From Betaproteobacteria bacterium (GTDB lineage: Bacteria > Pseudomonadota > Gammaproteobacteria > Burkholderiales > Burkholderiaceae_E): DNA of 8,971 bases. This document shows, piece after piece, positions 1 through 6,062 of this stretch (its first letter is position 1; each line of letters opens with the position of its first letter). Under the pieces are notes generated by a model that worked only from the letters and a program-made list of their open reading frames with translations, searched no databases and had not been told where the DNA came from. The stretch is from assembly GCA_009925965.1 (NCBI GenBank), contig RFPW01000078.1, positions 1 to 8,971 on the forward strand. The letters are read 5' to 3'. The translations under genes and the position numbers were made by a program.

Positions 1-1696
1 GCGTCAGCTCAAATACGCCGTGCCCCGCCTGATAATTAGGCCCGGGGACCGAGTCGACGCCGATGAAGGTGAGGCGCCATTCACCCAGACTTTCGGTCTG
101 ACCTGGGGCCATCACGAGGTCGCGCTCCACTTCATAGGTCTTGACCAGCGTCACGCCGGCCACGAACACCGCGATACCGAAATGGGCAACGATCATTCCC
201 CAGTAGGACATACCGAGTTGCCGCGCGCGATCGGCAATGAACGGCGATCCACCGTTGCGTCGGAGCTTGGCCAGTTGCTCGCGCGCCTGTGCCACCGTCG
301 CATAGGCGAGGGCGGCGGCGGCCGCTAAGCCCAGGACGAGTAACAGACTGGGTTTGCCCCAGCGCCAGATCGTGAATCCGGTGACCGCCATCGCGCCCAA
401 CAAGGGCCAAAGCATCGCGCGCATCGCCTGGGCCAACGGCATCGACTTCCATTGGCTGTAGGGGGCGATCGCCATCAGCCAGACCGCCGGCAGTAACAGT
501 GGGGCAAACACTGCATTGAAATACGGGGGTCCGACCGACATTTTGTTGCCCGTCAACACTTCGACTACGAGCGGATAGAGAGTCCCCAACATCACGGCGG
601 CCAAGGCCGACACCATCAGGACGTTGTTAATCAGGAGCAGTGATTCGCGGGACCGCCAGCTGAACTGGCCGCCGAGTCCGACCCTACCGGTTCGGGCTGC
701 ATAGAGCACGAACGAAAATCCGATGACGAGGACCAGGAGAGCGAGGATCAAAATGCCGCGCTTAGGGTCGGCGGCAAACGCGTGCACCGAAGTCAAGACG
801 CCTGATCGAACCAGAAAAGTGCCCAGGAGCGACAAGGCAAAGGTCACCATCGCAAGCAGTACGGTCCAGCTTTTAAGGGCATTGCGTTTGTCAGTGACCG
901 CGAGTGAGTGAATCAGCGCGGTCCCCGCGAGCCACGGCAACAGAGAGGCGTTTTCGACCGGATCCCAGAACCACCAGCCGCCCCAACCCAGCACGGTATA
1001 CGCCCACCAGCTTCCGAGCAGAATGCCGACTGTCAGAAAGGACCAGGCCGCATTGGCCCATGGCCGCGACCACCGCGCCCATGTGGGGTCCAGGCGGCCC
1101 TCGAGTAGCGCTGCGACGGCAAACGCGAAACTCACGGCGAACCCCACGTAACCCATGTACAGCAAGGGGGGGTGGCTCACCATGATTGGGTCTTGCAGGA
1201 GCGGGTTCAGGTCACGCCCGGACAGCGGGGCCGGCAACAGGCGTGCGAATGGATTGGAGCTCGCGAGCAGGAACCCGACGAATGCAAACTGCAGGACCAG
1301 CAGCACCCCGAGAACGCGGATCCGAAAGCCCGGGGCGAGTCGGCTAGAAAACAAGGCAACCGCTGCCGTCCAGCCCGAGAGCATGAGTGTCCAGAGCAGT
1401 AACGAACCCTCGTGAGAACCCCAGCTTGCCGCAATTTTGTAGGGTAGTGGCAGCAGGATGTTCGAATTTTCAGCAACGTTCTGGACCGAAAAATCACTCA
1501 GAACAAAGCTCGAGACGAGCGCACCAAAGGAGGCCAGGATCAGGCTGAATACCAGGACCGAGGTGCCGGCCATCGAACGGGCGAGGCTCACAAGGGGGGG
1601 CTCAGGGCGCGTGACCTGCCACAACCCAAAGACGCCTGTCAGCAGAGCGAGCGTCAGCGCGAGCGAGAGTGCGAGTTGGGCGAGTTCAGGAATCAT
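1..1696 (-). CDS. ccmF: Heme lyase subunit CcmF, 3' end cut by window edge
   Basis: Integral membrane subunit of the System I holocytochrome c synthetase. It takes heme from holo-CcmE and, with CcmH/CcmI, attaches it to CXXCH motifs of apocytochromes in the periplasm. I translated the reverse strand from ATG 1696-1694 and read 565 codons without a stop. E. coli CcmF is about 647 residues, so roughly 80 C-terminal residues lie outside. Many hydrophobic helices are visible. The WWD heme-binding motif is at residues 238-249 (WGGWWFWDPVEN). Histidines matching the conserved CcmF set are H175 (in SHPPLLYMGY), H263, H304 (in SVHAFAAD) and H505 (in AHFGIAVF). The start overlaps the ccmE stop as ATGA (1696-1693), implying translational coupling. 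In other genomes ccmG and ccmH usually follow, so they may lie beyond the left edge. No frameshift was seen. Confidence 0.97.
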   Translation of the reverse strand, partial: MIPELAQLALSLALTLALLTGVFGLWQVTRPEPPLVSLARSMAGTSVLVFSLILASFGALVSSFVLSDFSVQNVAENSNILLPLPYKIAASWGSHEGSLLLWTLMLSGWTAAVALFSSRLAPGFRIRVLGVLLVLQFAFVGFLLASSNPFARLLPAPLSGRDLNPLLQDPIMVSHPPLLYMGYVGFAVSFAFAVAALLEGRLDPTWARWSRPWANAAWSFLTVGILLGSWWAYTVLGWGGWWFWDPVENASLLPWLAGTALIHSLAVTDKRNALKSWTVLLAMVTFALSLLGTFLVRSGVLTSVHAFAADPKRGILILALLVLVIGFSFVLYAARTGRVGLGGQFSWRSRESLLLINNVLMVSALAAVMLGTLYPLVVEVLTGNKMSVGPPYFNAVFAPLLLPAVWLMAIAPYSQWKSMPLAQAMRAMLWPLLGAMAVTGFTIWRWGKPSLLLVLGLAAAAALAYATVAQAREQLAKLRRNGGSPFIADRARQLGMSYWGMIVAHFGIAVFVAGVTLVKTYEVERDLVMAPGQTESLGEWRLTFIGVDSVPGPNYQAGHGVFELT

Positions 1697-2100
1697 TGGG
1701 TGAGCTTGGGTGGCATGTAATTTTCATCGTGCTTGGCGAGAATTTCGCTGGCCACGAACGTTCCATTCTCGAGGCGCCCCTGCGCGACAACCCCCTTACC
1801 TTCCTTGAAAAGATCGGGGGTGATCCCGGTATAGGTGACTGCGAGAACGTTGTGTTGGTCGGTGACCCGAAAGCGCATCGACAAACCATCTCCCGTGCGA
1901 ACAAGGCTGCCTTCCTCGACCATGCCACCGAGCCGGTAAGTGCGCCCCGGGGGGGTGGATTCTTTCAGCTGTGAAGGCGTGTAGAACAACACTAGGTTGT
2001 CGTTGAAAACCCGCAAAACCGAGTAGACCGTACCGCTGACAGCGACCAGCAGACCGACGATCCAGAGGAGGCGGGTGCGACGGGATTTGTTGAGCATCAT
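1693..2100 (-). CDS. ccmE: Periplasmic heme chaperone CcmE
   Basis: Membrane-anchored heme chaperone. It binds heme covalently through a histidine after loading by CcmABCD and hands it to CcmF. The protein has 135 residues, slightly shorter than the E. coli protein (about 159). A basic N-terminus (residues 5-10) is followed by one membrane segment (about 11-27), then an OB-fold beta-barrel domain. The family hallmark LAKHDENYMPP is at residues 121-131, with heme-binding H124 and the conserved Y128 (H130 and Y134 in E. coli). The C-terminal tail after the motif is only a few residues. Two adjacent ATG codons (2100 and 2097) could start it. I chose the first because it gives an ATGA overlap with the ccmD stop. 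The downstream end overlaps ccmF in the same way. Confidence 0.97.
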   Translation of the reverse strand: MMLNKSRRTRLLWIVGLLVAVSGTVYSVLRVFNDNLVLFYTPSQLKESTPPGRTYRLGGMVEEGSLVRTGDGLSMRFRVTDQHNVLAVTYTGITPDLFKEGKGVVAQGRLENGTFVASEILAKHDENYMPPKLTQ

Positions 2101-2255
2101 GGATTATTCAACTCAGGATCAAGCGGATCTTCCTGCGGATCTTGCCGCGGGATTTGAAGGATGGCCCGACGCATGCGTCGAATACTCCAGGCGTCGATTA
2201 CAAAGACCACGAGGGTCACTAAGACGCAGGCCGCAATCGTCGCGGTGGCACTCAT
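2097..2255 (-). CDS. ccmD: Small heme exporter subunit CcmD
   Basis: Small single-span membrane protein of the CcmABCD complex, needed for release of holo-CcmE. I read it directly from the reverse strand: 52 codons from ATG 2255-2253 to TGA 2099-2097. The layout is typical for the family: a short N-terminus, a hydrophobic helix (about residues 6-22) ending near a Trp (W23), a basic stretch (SIRRMRRAI, 24-32), then a polar tail rich in Asp, Glu, Pro and Gln. CcmD is poorly conserved in sequence, so the call rests on size, topology and its place between ccmC and ccmE. It overlaps both neighbours by ATGA (ccmC stop at 2254-2252; ccmE start at 2100). Confidence 0.9.
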   Translation of the reverse strand: MSATATIAACVLVTLVVFVIDAWSIRRMRRAILQIPRQDPQEDPLDPELNNP

Positions 2256-2986
2256 GCCAGCACGCTCGAGGTCCAGGCCGAATCGCGTTCACGATCAACC
2301 AGCTGCCAGCGCGCGCGGGCGATGGCGAGCGCAGCGCACCCCAACCACATCGCAAGGACACAAACAAAAAGGGTCGCTTTCATGATGGGTGCCATTTTGG
2401 AGCCCCCCGACATGGAGAGCGATGCGCCCTGATGCAGGGTGTTCCAGAAAACGACCGAAAAATAAATCAACGGGATGTTCACCAGGCCCACAAGTGTAAA
2501 GACGCTCAGTAATTGATCGGTCTTTCGTTCATCATCAATGAGCGACGCGACTGCGATCAGGCCTAAATAGATAAACAGCAGAAGCAGTTCGAAGGTGAGA
2601 CGGGCATCCCAGATCCAGTAGGTCCCCCAGGTTGGCTTGCCCCAAAGTGACCCGGTCACCAGCGCCACCAGCGTCATCCAGGCGCCCGTGGGCAGCATCG
2701 CCCGCATCATGACCGCCGAGACGGAGGTCCGGAAAACCAGATGCAAGCCTGCGTAAAAACTCGCCACAACATAAAGCAGCATCGACATCCAGGCGGTCGG
2801 CACATGAACGTACAAGACGCGATAAACCTCGCCCTGCTGCGCATCCGTTGGGGTCACGAAGAGCGCACTCCAAAGTCCGATCGCACCGAGTATGAGGGAT
2901 GAGCCAATCAACCAAGGCAGGGCCTTGCCAGTCACTTGAAAGAAGACAGGTGATGAACTCAGGCGCAGGATGAATTGAGACGGCAT
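2252..2986 (-). CDS. ccmC: Heme handling protein CcmC
   Basis: Six-helix membrane protein that holds heme through its WWD domain and two histidines and presents it to CcmE. It has 244 residues, normal for the family. The WWD-type motif is at residues 120-129 (WGTYWIWDAR), preceded by the conserved SLWGKPTWGT context. The axial histidine candidates are H61 (VLYVHVPTAW) and H185 (FWNTLHQG), matching H60 and H184 of E. coli CcmC. The motif differs from the E. coli WGTWWVWD by W-to-Y at residue 123 and V-to-I at 125. The start ATG lies 29 nt after the ccmAB stop, with no strong Shine-Dalgarno sequence. The end overlaps ccmD (ATGA). This is the only junction among the ccm genes here that has a gap. 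Confidence 0.97.
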   Translation of the reverse strand: MPSQFILRLSSSPVFFQVTGKALPWLIGSSLILGAIGLWSALFVTPTDAQQGEVYRVLYVHVPTAWMSMLLYVVASFYAGLHLVFRTSVSAVMMRAMLPTGAWMTLVALVTGSLWGKPTWGTYWIWDARLTFELLLLFIYLGLIAVASLIDDERKTDQLLSVFTLVGLVNIPLIYFSVVFWNTLHQGASLSMSGGSKMAPIMKATLFVCVLAMWLGCAALAIARARWQLVDRERDSAWTSSVLA

Positions 2987-3015
2987 GTCGGGTTTCGTCG
3001 ATGGTCGGTCAAACG

Positions 3016-4362
3016 TTATTCGAGCGCCAGGTCCAGCACCCGGGCCGTGACTGCCGGGACCGTGAGTAAGAACAGGGCTGCGAGGCTGATCAGGGTCAAT
3101 AACGGAGCGGTCATGTCACCCTCAAGTACGGCCGTGCCAAAAATAAGTAAGGGCACGAAAATTGGAATTGCCAATAGACAAATAACGACCTGCGCCTGCC
3201 GAGCCATTAGTCCTAAGGCCGAGAACAGGCAACTCCCAGCAACCAGGCTCAGGACGCCAAGCCAAAGCGACCCGCCTAAAACCAGCAACAGGTGGTTGGG
3301 GACACCAAACAATAGGGCCAGGGGAATGCTGGACAGGGCAAGTGGGATTCCGATGAACAGGCTTCCTGCGATGATTTTACCGGTGACTAGCCAAGTGAGC
3401 GACAGGCCCGCGGTTTGACAGTCGCTCAGGACCCCATGTTCGAAATCGGCCTCAAAAAATCGCGTGGCACCGATCAGCACGGCCAACAGTGCACTGATCC
3501 AGAAAACGCCGCCTGCGGCTCGCTCCAGGAGTTCCGGGTCACTCCCGAGTCCGAACGGAAATAGCGTGACCACCATCCAGTGAAAGACCGAAGGCCAGGC
3601 CAAATCTTGCGGACGCGCCATCGCCAGCAGACGCTCGCGACGCAGAACCCAAAACAAAGGATGCTCCGTGACCCTTGGGGTTGGGCCCGGATCGTTGTGG
3701 GTCGCGGGCGTTGGCGACGAGGTCAAAGGTTCTAAGTGTGGCTGGGGACTGCCCAGCGCCAGAACTCCGGCGCAATAGGTGGCGAGCGCTGGCATGGCCT
3801 GATGAATTGACCGGTGGGTTGCGATGACCGCAGATCCGCCACGGCAGAGGTGCTCGGCGAGGGTCACTTCAAAAAGTGCAATGGCATTCAGATCCAGAGC
3901 ATTTAAGGGCTCATCGATCAGCCACACGGTTCGACCACTCGCCGCCATCACGGCCAGCATCAACCGTCGTACTTGACCTTGAGAAAGCTGGCGAACTCGA
4001 TGAGTCGCGTGGCGGCCGAGCCCAAACTGATCGAGGAGTGACTGAACGCGGTTCAGGTCGGCCTTCGCGCCGTAAAGCGCGAGCGATAGGGTGAGTTGGG
4101 AGCGGACTTCGAGTTCGGGGCGAAAGCCGCTCGACTGGCCCAGCAAAAAAACGTCGGCGCCGTTGAGTCGATGGATCTGGGATTCGAGTCGGGCGGTGGG
4201 GCGGGCAAGCGCCCTCAGTAAGCTCGTTTTGCCACTGCCATTGGGTCCTTGTAACTCCAGGAACGATCCAACGGGCAAGGCAAATGAGAGTGCTTTGGCG
4301 AGGGTCCGTTTGCCGCGGGACAGGGGGAGTGATTGGACCTCGATCAATGGTGCTGCGGTCAT
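3016..4362 (-). CDS. ccmAB: Fused CcmA-CcmB: ABC ATPase joined to permease subunit
   Basis: A single 448-residue ORF holding two proteins that are normally separate. Residues 1 to about 205 are the CcmA ATPase: Walker A GPNGSGKT (39-46), Q-loop Q76, signature LSQGQ (126-130), Walker B with D150 and E151, D-loop ALD (156-158) and switch H183. Residues about 206-234 form a Pro/Thr/Ser-rich linker. Residues about 235-448 are CcmB, recognised by RRERLLAMARPQDL, the VVTLFPFGLGSDPELL block (264-279) and six hydrophobic segments. In other bacteria CcmA (about 205 aa) and CcmB (about 220 aa) come from adjacent genes. Together they drive ATP-dependent release of holo-CcmE from CcmABCD. The start overlaps the ccmI stop (ATGA at 4362-4359), with no clear ribosome site, so coupling is likely. 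No ATG lies near the CcmB junction (the next in-frame Met is residue 247, inside the domain), which argues against a separate ccmB start. Confidence 0.95.
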   Translation of the reverse strand: MTAAPLIEVQSLPLSRGKRTLAKALSFALPVGSFLELQGPNGSGKTSLLRALARPTARLESQIHRLNGADVFLLGQSSGFRPELEVRSQLTLSLALYGAKADLNRVQSLLDQFGLGRHATHRVRQLSQGQVRRLMLAVMAASGRTVWLIDEPLNALDLNAIALFEVTLAEHLCRGGSAVIATHRSIHQAMPALATYCAGVLALGSPQPHLEPLTSSPTPATHNDPGPTPRVTEHPLFWVLRRERLLAMARPQDLAWPSVFHWMVVTLFPFGLGSDPELLERAAGGVFWISALLAVLIGATRFFEADFEHGVLSDCQTAGLSLTWLVTGKIIAGSLFIGIPLALSSIPLALLFGVPNHLLLVLGGSLWLGVLSLVAGSCLFSALGLMARQAQVVICLLAIPIFVPLLIFGTAVLEGDMTAPLLTLISLAALFLLTVPAVTARVLDLALE

Positions 4363-5702
4363 GGCACCACGGACTGAATCAACAGGCGCAAATCACGCGT
4401 GCCGACCTTGACGTTATTCGACCCAATGAAGAGGTCGCCGGACTGTCGCCCGGCGGTTCCCGCTAACGAGATCCGCGCCTCGATGTTCACCACGTCGGCG
4501 CCCGAGAGTTTGAGGGCGGGGCTCATGGCTTGCGAATCGTCCAGTTTGAACGCCACCGCCCGCCCGCTCGTCAACTGCTCGGCCGGAAAGCGGGCAACAG
4601 CGACCGGCATTGGGGGACCATTGACCATTTTGGCGACCACGAAAACGGTCGCTGCCGGCGGCAATGGCTTCTTGGCGAGGCCCGCTAGCAGTTCAGGGCC
4701 AAGAGCGACCTCGCCGGTGATCTCGCCAGAATTTTTGCTGGCGGGCTTATCAACGCCTTTATCCGCGCTCTTGTCAGCACTGCTGCCAGGAACACTCTCA
4801 GCCGGGCCGGATGTGGCGGCCTCGCCAAGGTTGGCGAGAATCTGATCGACCCGGGCAATATCCGGACTTCCCGGCTCGAAGGTGGCCTTTAGCTTTTGCC
4901 AGTAAGCCGTGGCTTTGGCAAGATCGTTTGTCTGCATCGCGGCGGTCGCAACCAGGGACAAGGCTTTGCGGTGCTGCGGATCGGCGGCAAGCGCCTGCTG
5001 GGCGAGTTCCAGAGGGCGTCCGGCCAGGGTCCGATTCGCCACCATGGCGGACGTATCGGCCAAGTCCGCTAGCAGATCGGGGTGTCCGGGTGCTAACGCA
5101 AGCGCCTTTTCGAGTGCGGCGCTGGCGGCCACAAAGTCGCGCTGTATCCCTCTTGAGCGTGATAGTAGGACCCAACCGTCGAGGTCGGCCGGGTTTTCGG
5201 TGAGTCGCTTTTCGAGTTTGGCGATCCGATCCTCAAGCGTTTCGCTGTCGCCCGGATGCTTGGCCTGTTCGCCCATTGGTCCGGCGGCCGCGGCACGGCC
5301 GTTGGAGGGCTGACCGATTGCCGAGTTGGCCGACTTGGCCGAACCCAACTGCAGGGCGGCCTCATCCCAATGTCCGTTGACCGCGTAAAGTCCAGTCCCC
5401 AGCAGGGCGCTGGCAATACTTAACCCCAGGGCGACGTGCCTGCTGGGTGCGCCCGAGGCGGATTGAGTCTGGCGCTTTGGAAGCACCTCTGCGGCCATTT
5501 CGGCCCATTCACGGCGCAGGGTTTCGCGGGTTTCGGGGGGCAACAGGGCATCGTTTTCGATCTCATCGCGTTTGGCGAGCAGGACTTGCCATTCCGGGTC
5601 GTCAGAGGGATATTGGGCTCCCACGCGGGAAAACCAAATCCAGACGGTGACTGCAGAAACCAAGACGATGATCGCAAGTGCGATCAGGACGAACATCAAC
5701 AT
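4359..5702 (-). CDS. ccmI: Cytochrome c maturation TPR protein CcmI (CycH)
   Basis: Membrane-bound apocytochrome c chaperone of System I. Its periplasmic TPR domain binds the apocytochrome C-terminus and passes it to the CcmF/H synthetase. With start ATG 5702-5700 it has 447 residues. I see an N-terminal membrane helix (about 2-24), a cytoplasmic segment (about 25-88) with the LLPPETRETLRREW stretch typical of the family, a second helix (about 89-109), a TPR region (about 153-296; DLDGWVLLSRS, AALEKALALAPGHPDLLADLAD, AQQALAADPQHRKALSL), a Lys/Asp/Ser-rich linker (about 297-326), and a C-terminal beta domain (about 327-447; VFVVAKMVNGPPMPVAVARF and KLDDSQAMSPALKLSG) as in long CcmI/CycH proteins. 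The reading frame is open upstream to 5804, but that extension (34 residues) is polar and would precede the signal-anchor helix, so I rejected it. ccmI is usually last in ccm operons; here it is first. Confidence 0.93.
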   Translation of the reverse strand: MLMFVLIALAIIVLVSAVTVWIWFSRVGAQYPSDDPEWQVLLAKRDEIENDALLPPETRETLRREWAEMAAEVLPKRQTQSASGAPSRHVALGLSIASALLGTGLYAVNGHWDEAALQLGSAKSANSAIGQPSNGRAAAAGPMGEQAKHPGDSETLEDRIAKLEKRLTENPADLDGWVLLSRSRGIQRDFVAASAALEKALALAPGHPDLLADLADTSAMVANRTLAGRPLELAQQALAADPQHRKALSLVATAAMQTNDLAKATAYWQKLKATFEPGSPDIARVDQILANLGEAATSGPAESVPGSSADKSADKGVDKPASKNSGEITGEVALGPELLAGLAKKPLPPAATVFVVAKMVNGPPMPVAVARFPAEQLTSGRAVAFKLDDSQAMSPALKLSGADVVNIEARISLAGTAGRQSGDLFIGSNNVKVGTRDLRLLIQSVVP

Positions 5703-5754
5703 GGCCGTTCTATTTCCAGCAGAAATCCAACCCTTGGAAGGATAGCATTGGGGG

Positions 5755-6027
5755 TCACGTGGGGATAACGCGGGTGGCGATCGATTGGAAAGCCATGCAC
5801 ACACCGATTAATGACATAAATAAGACGATTAATCGGTTGCGTACAGACTTTCGCTGAATAATCGATGAGCATTCGCAGAATAATTGCGGAACAATTCGGG
5901 TACTTAAATTCAGGCCACGCCACGGTTGCGTGCTTTTGTCACGCAAGGTAGCATCGCCCTCAGCGATGGAAACTCCCTCGATCGAACTGGGCAATACATT
6001 TTCGATTGCCGAGATTTCTGTTTTCAT
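5755..6027 (-). CDS. Doubtful small ORF, possible membrane peptide
   Basis: A 90-codon ORF on the minus strand inside the divergent intergenic region. The frame can extend to ATG 6084, but that would overlap the start of the lipase gene. I do not recognise the protein. It has a polar N-terminal half and a hydrophobic stretch LIVLFMSLIGVCMAF near residues 66-80, preceded by basic residues (QRKSVRNR), so a single membrane span is possible. Against it: third codon positions show no GC preference (about half G/C by my count), unlike the ccm genes; the ribosome site is poor (GAGAAG about 12 nt upstream); and it is full of operator-like repeats. If real, it would lie 52 nt upstream of ccmI, in the same direction. 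A chance ORF is more likely. Confidence 0.2.
   Translation of the reverse strand: MKTEISAIENVLPSSIEGVSIAEGDATLRDKSTQPWRGLNLSTRIVPQLFCECSSIIQRKSVRNRLIVLFMSLIGVCMAFQSIATRVIPT
5803..5837. repeat. Perfect 10-bp inverted repeat, operator-like
   Basis: The left arm ACCGATTAAT (5803-5812) and right arm ATTAATCGGT (5828-5837) are exact reverse complements separated by 15 nt of A+T-rich sequence. Because the ATTAAT core is itself palindromic, the octamer CGATTAAT also repeats directly at 5805-5812 and 5826-5833, 21 bp apart, about two helical turns. Two dimers could bind on the same face of the DNA. It lies about 100 bp upstream of the ccmI start. The binding protein is unknown. Confidence 0.6.
5850..5886. 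repeat. Direct repeat TTCGCNGAATAATYG, 22-bp period
   Basis: TTCGCTGAATAATCG (5850-5864) and TTCGCAGAATAATTG (5872-5886) match at 13 of 15 positions. The 22-bp period is close to two helical turns, as expected for tandem regulator half-sites. It is adjacent to the 5803-5837 dyad. The function is inferred only from position and spacing. Confidence 0.45.
5926..5946. repeat. 7-bp inverted repeat with 7-nt spacer
   Basis: TTGCGTG (5926-5932) and CACGCAA (5940-5946) are exact reverse complements around a 7-nt spacer, giving a 21-bp dyad. It contains T-N11-A spacing, which is compatible with a LysR-type site but not specific to one. It lies about 117 bp upstream of the lipase start. The spacer could instead make this a small RNA hairpin. 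Confidence 0.4.
5952..5968. repeat. 6-bp inverted repeat CATCGC/GCGATG
   Basis: CATCGC (5952-5957) and GCGATG (5963-5968) pair around a 5-nt loop, starting six bases after the previous dyad. It is short and could arise by chance; it is noted because it clusters with other dyads in the same intergenic region. Confidence 0.25.
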
Positions 6028-6062
6028 TTTGATTCGTCGCTTCTCACGCCAAAGGATGACTA

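Larger units (their letters stand above)
5703..6062. promoter_or_regulatory. Divergent intergenic region between ccmI and the patatin operon
   Basis: About 360 bases separate the divergent starts of ccmI (minus) and the lipase gene (plus). The middle (about 5795-5910) is visibly richer in A+T than either flank and holds several inverted and direct repeats, listed separately. Both operons must take their promoters from here. I found no -35/-10 pair convincing enough to place: minus-strand TTATCC/TATCCT (spacer 18, box near 5739-5744) and plus-strand TTGCCG/TTTGAT (6006-6011 and 6028-6033) are both weak. No FNR-like TTGAT-N4-ATCAA box was seen. A low-confidence small ORF on the minus strand covers part of the region. 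Confidence 0.7.

Noticed and set aside
2975..3418. 147-codon plus-strand ORF opposite the CcmB domain
   Set aside because: It is antisense to a clearly identified gene, basic and of low-complexity composition, and typical of the shadow frames of GC-rich coding sequence.
3650..3760. Frameshift or assembly error as the cause of the CcmA-CcmB fusion
   Set aside because: The linker reads in one frame with no stop, is compositionally like a true interdomain linker, and has no in-frame ATG at the CcmB start. An error cannot be fully excluded without reads, but the sequence does not suggest one.
4399..5313. Several plus-strand ORFs of 130-148 codons opposite ccmI
   Set aside because: They overlap each other and lie wholly antisense to CcmI with its recognisable TPR and C-terminal domains; none resembles a known protein.
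5703..5804. Upstream extension of CcmI to ATG 5804 (34 extra residues)
   Set aside because: The added segment is polar and would sit before the N-terminal membrane anchor, and it runs through the regulatory region. ATG 5702, immediately before the hydrophobic helix, fits the family.
5703..6062. FNR/Anr or CRP box for oxygen or carbon control of ccm
   Set aside because: I looked for TTGAT-N4-ATCAA and TGTGA-N6-TCACA on both strands and found no acceptable match.
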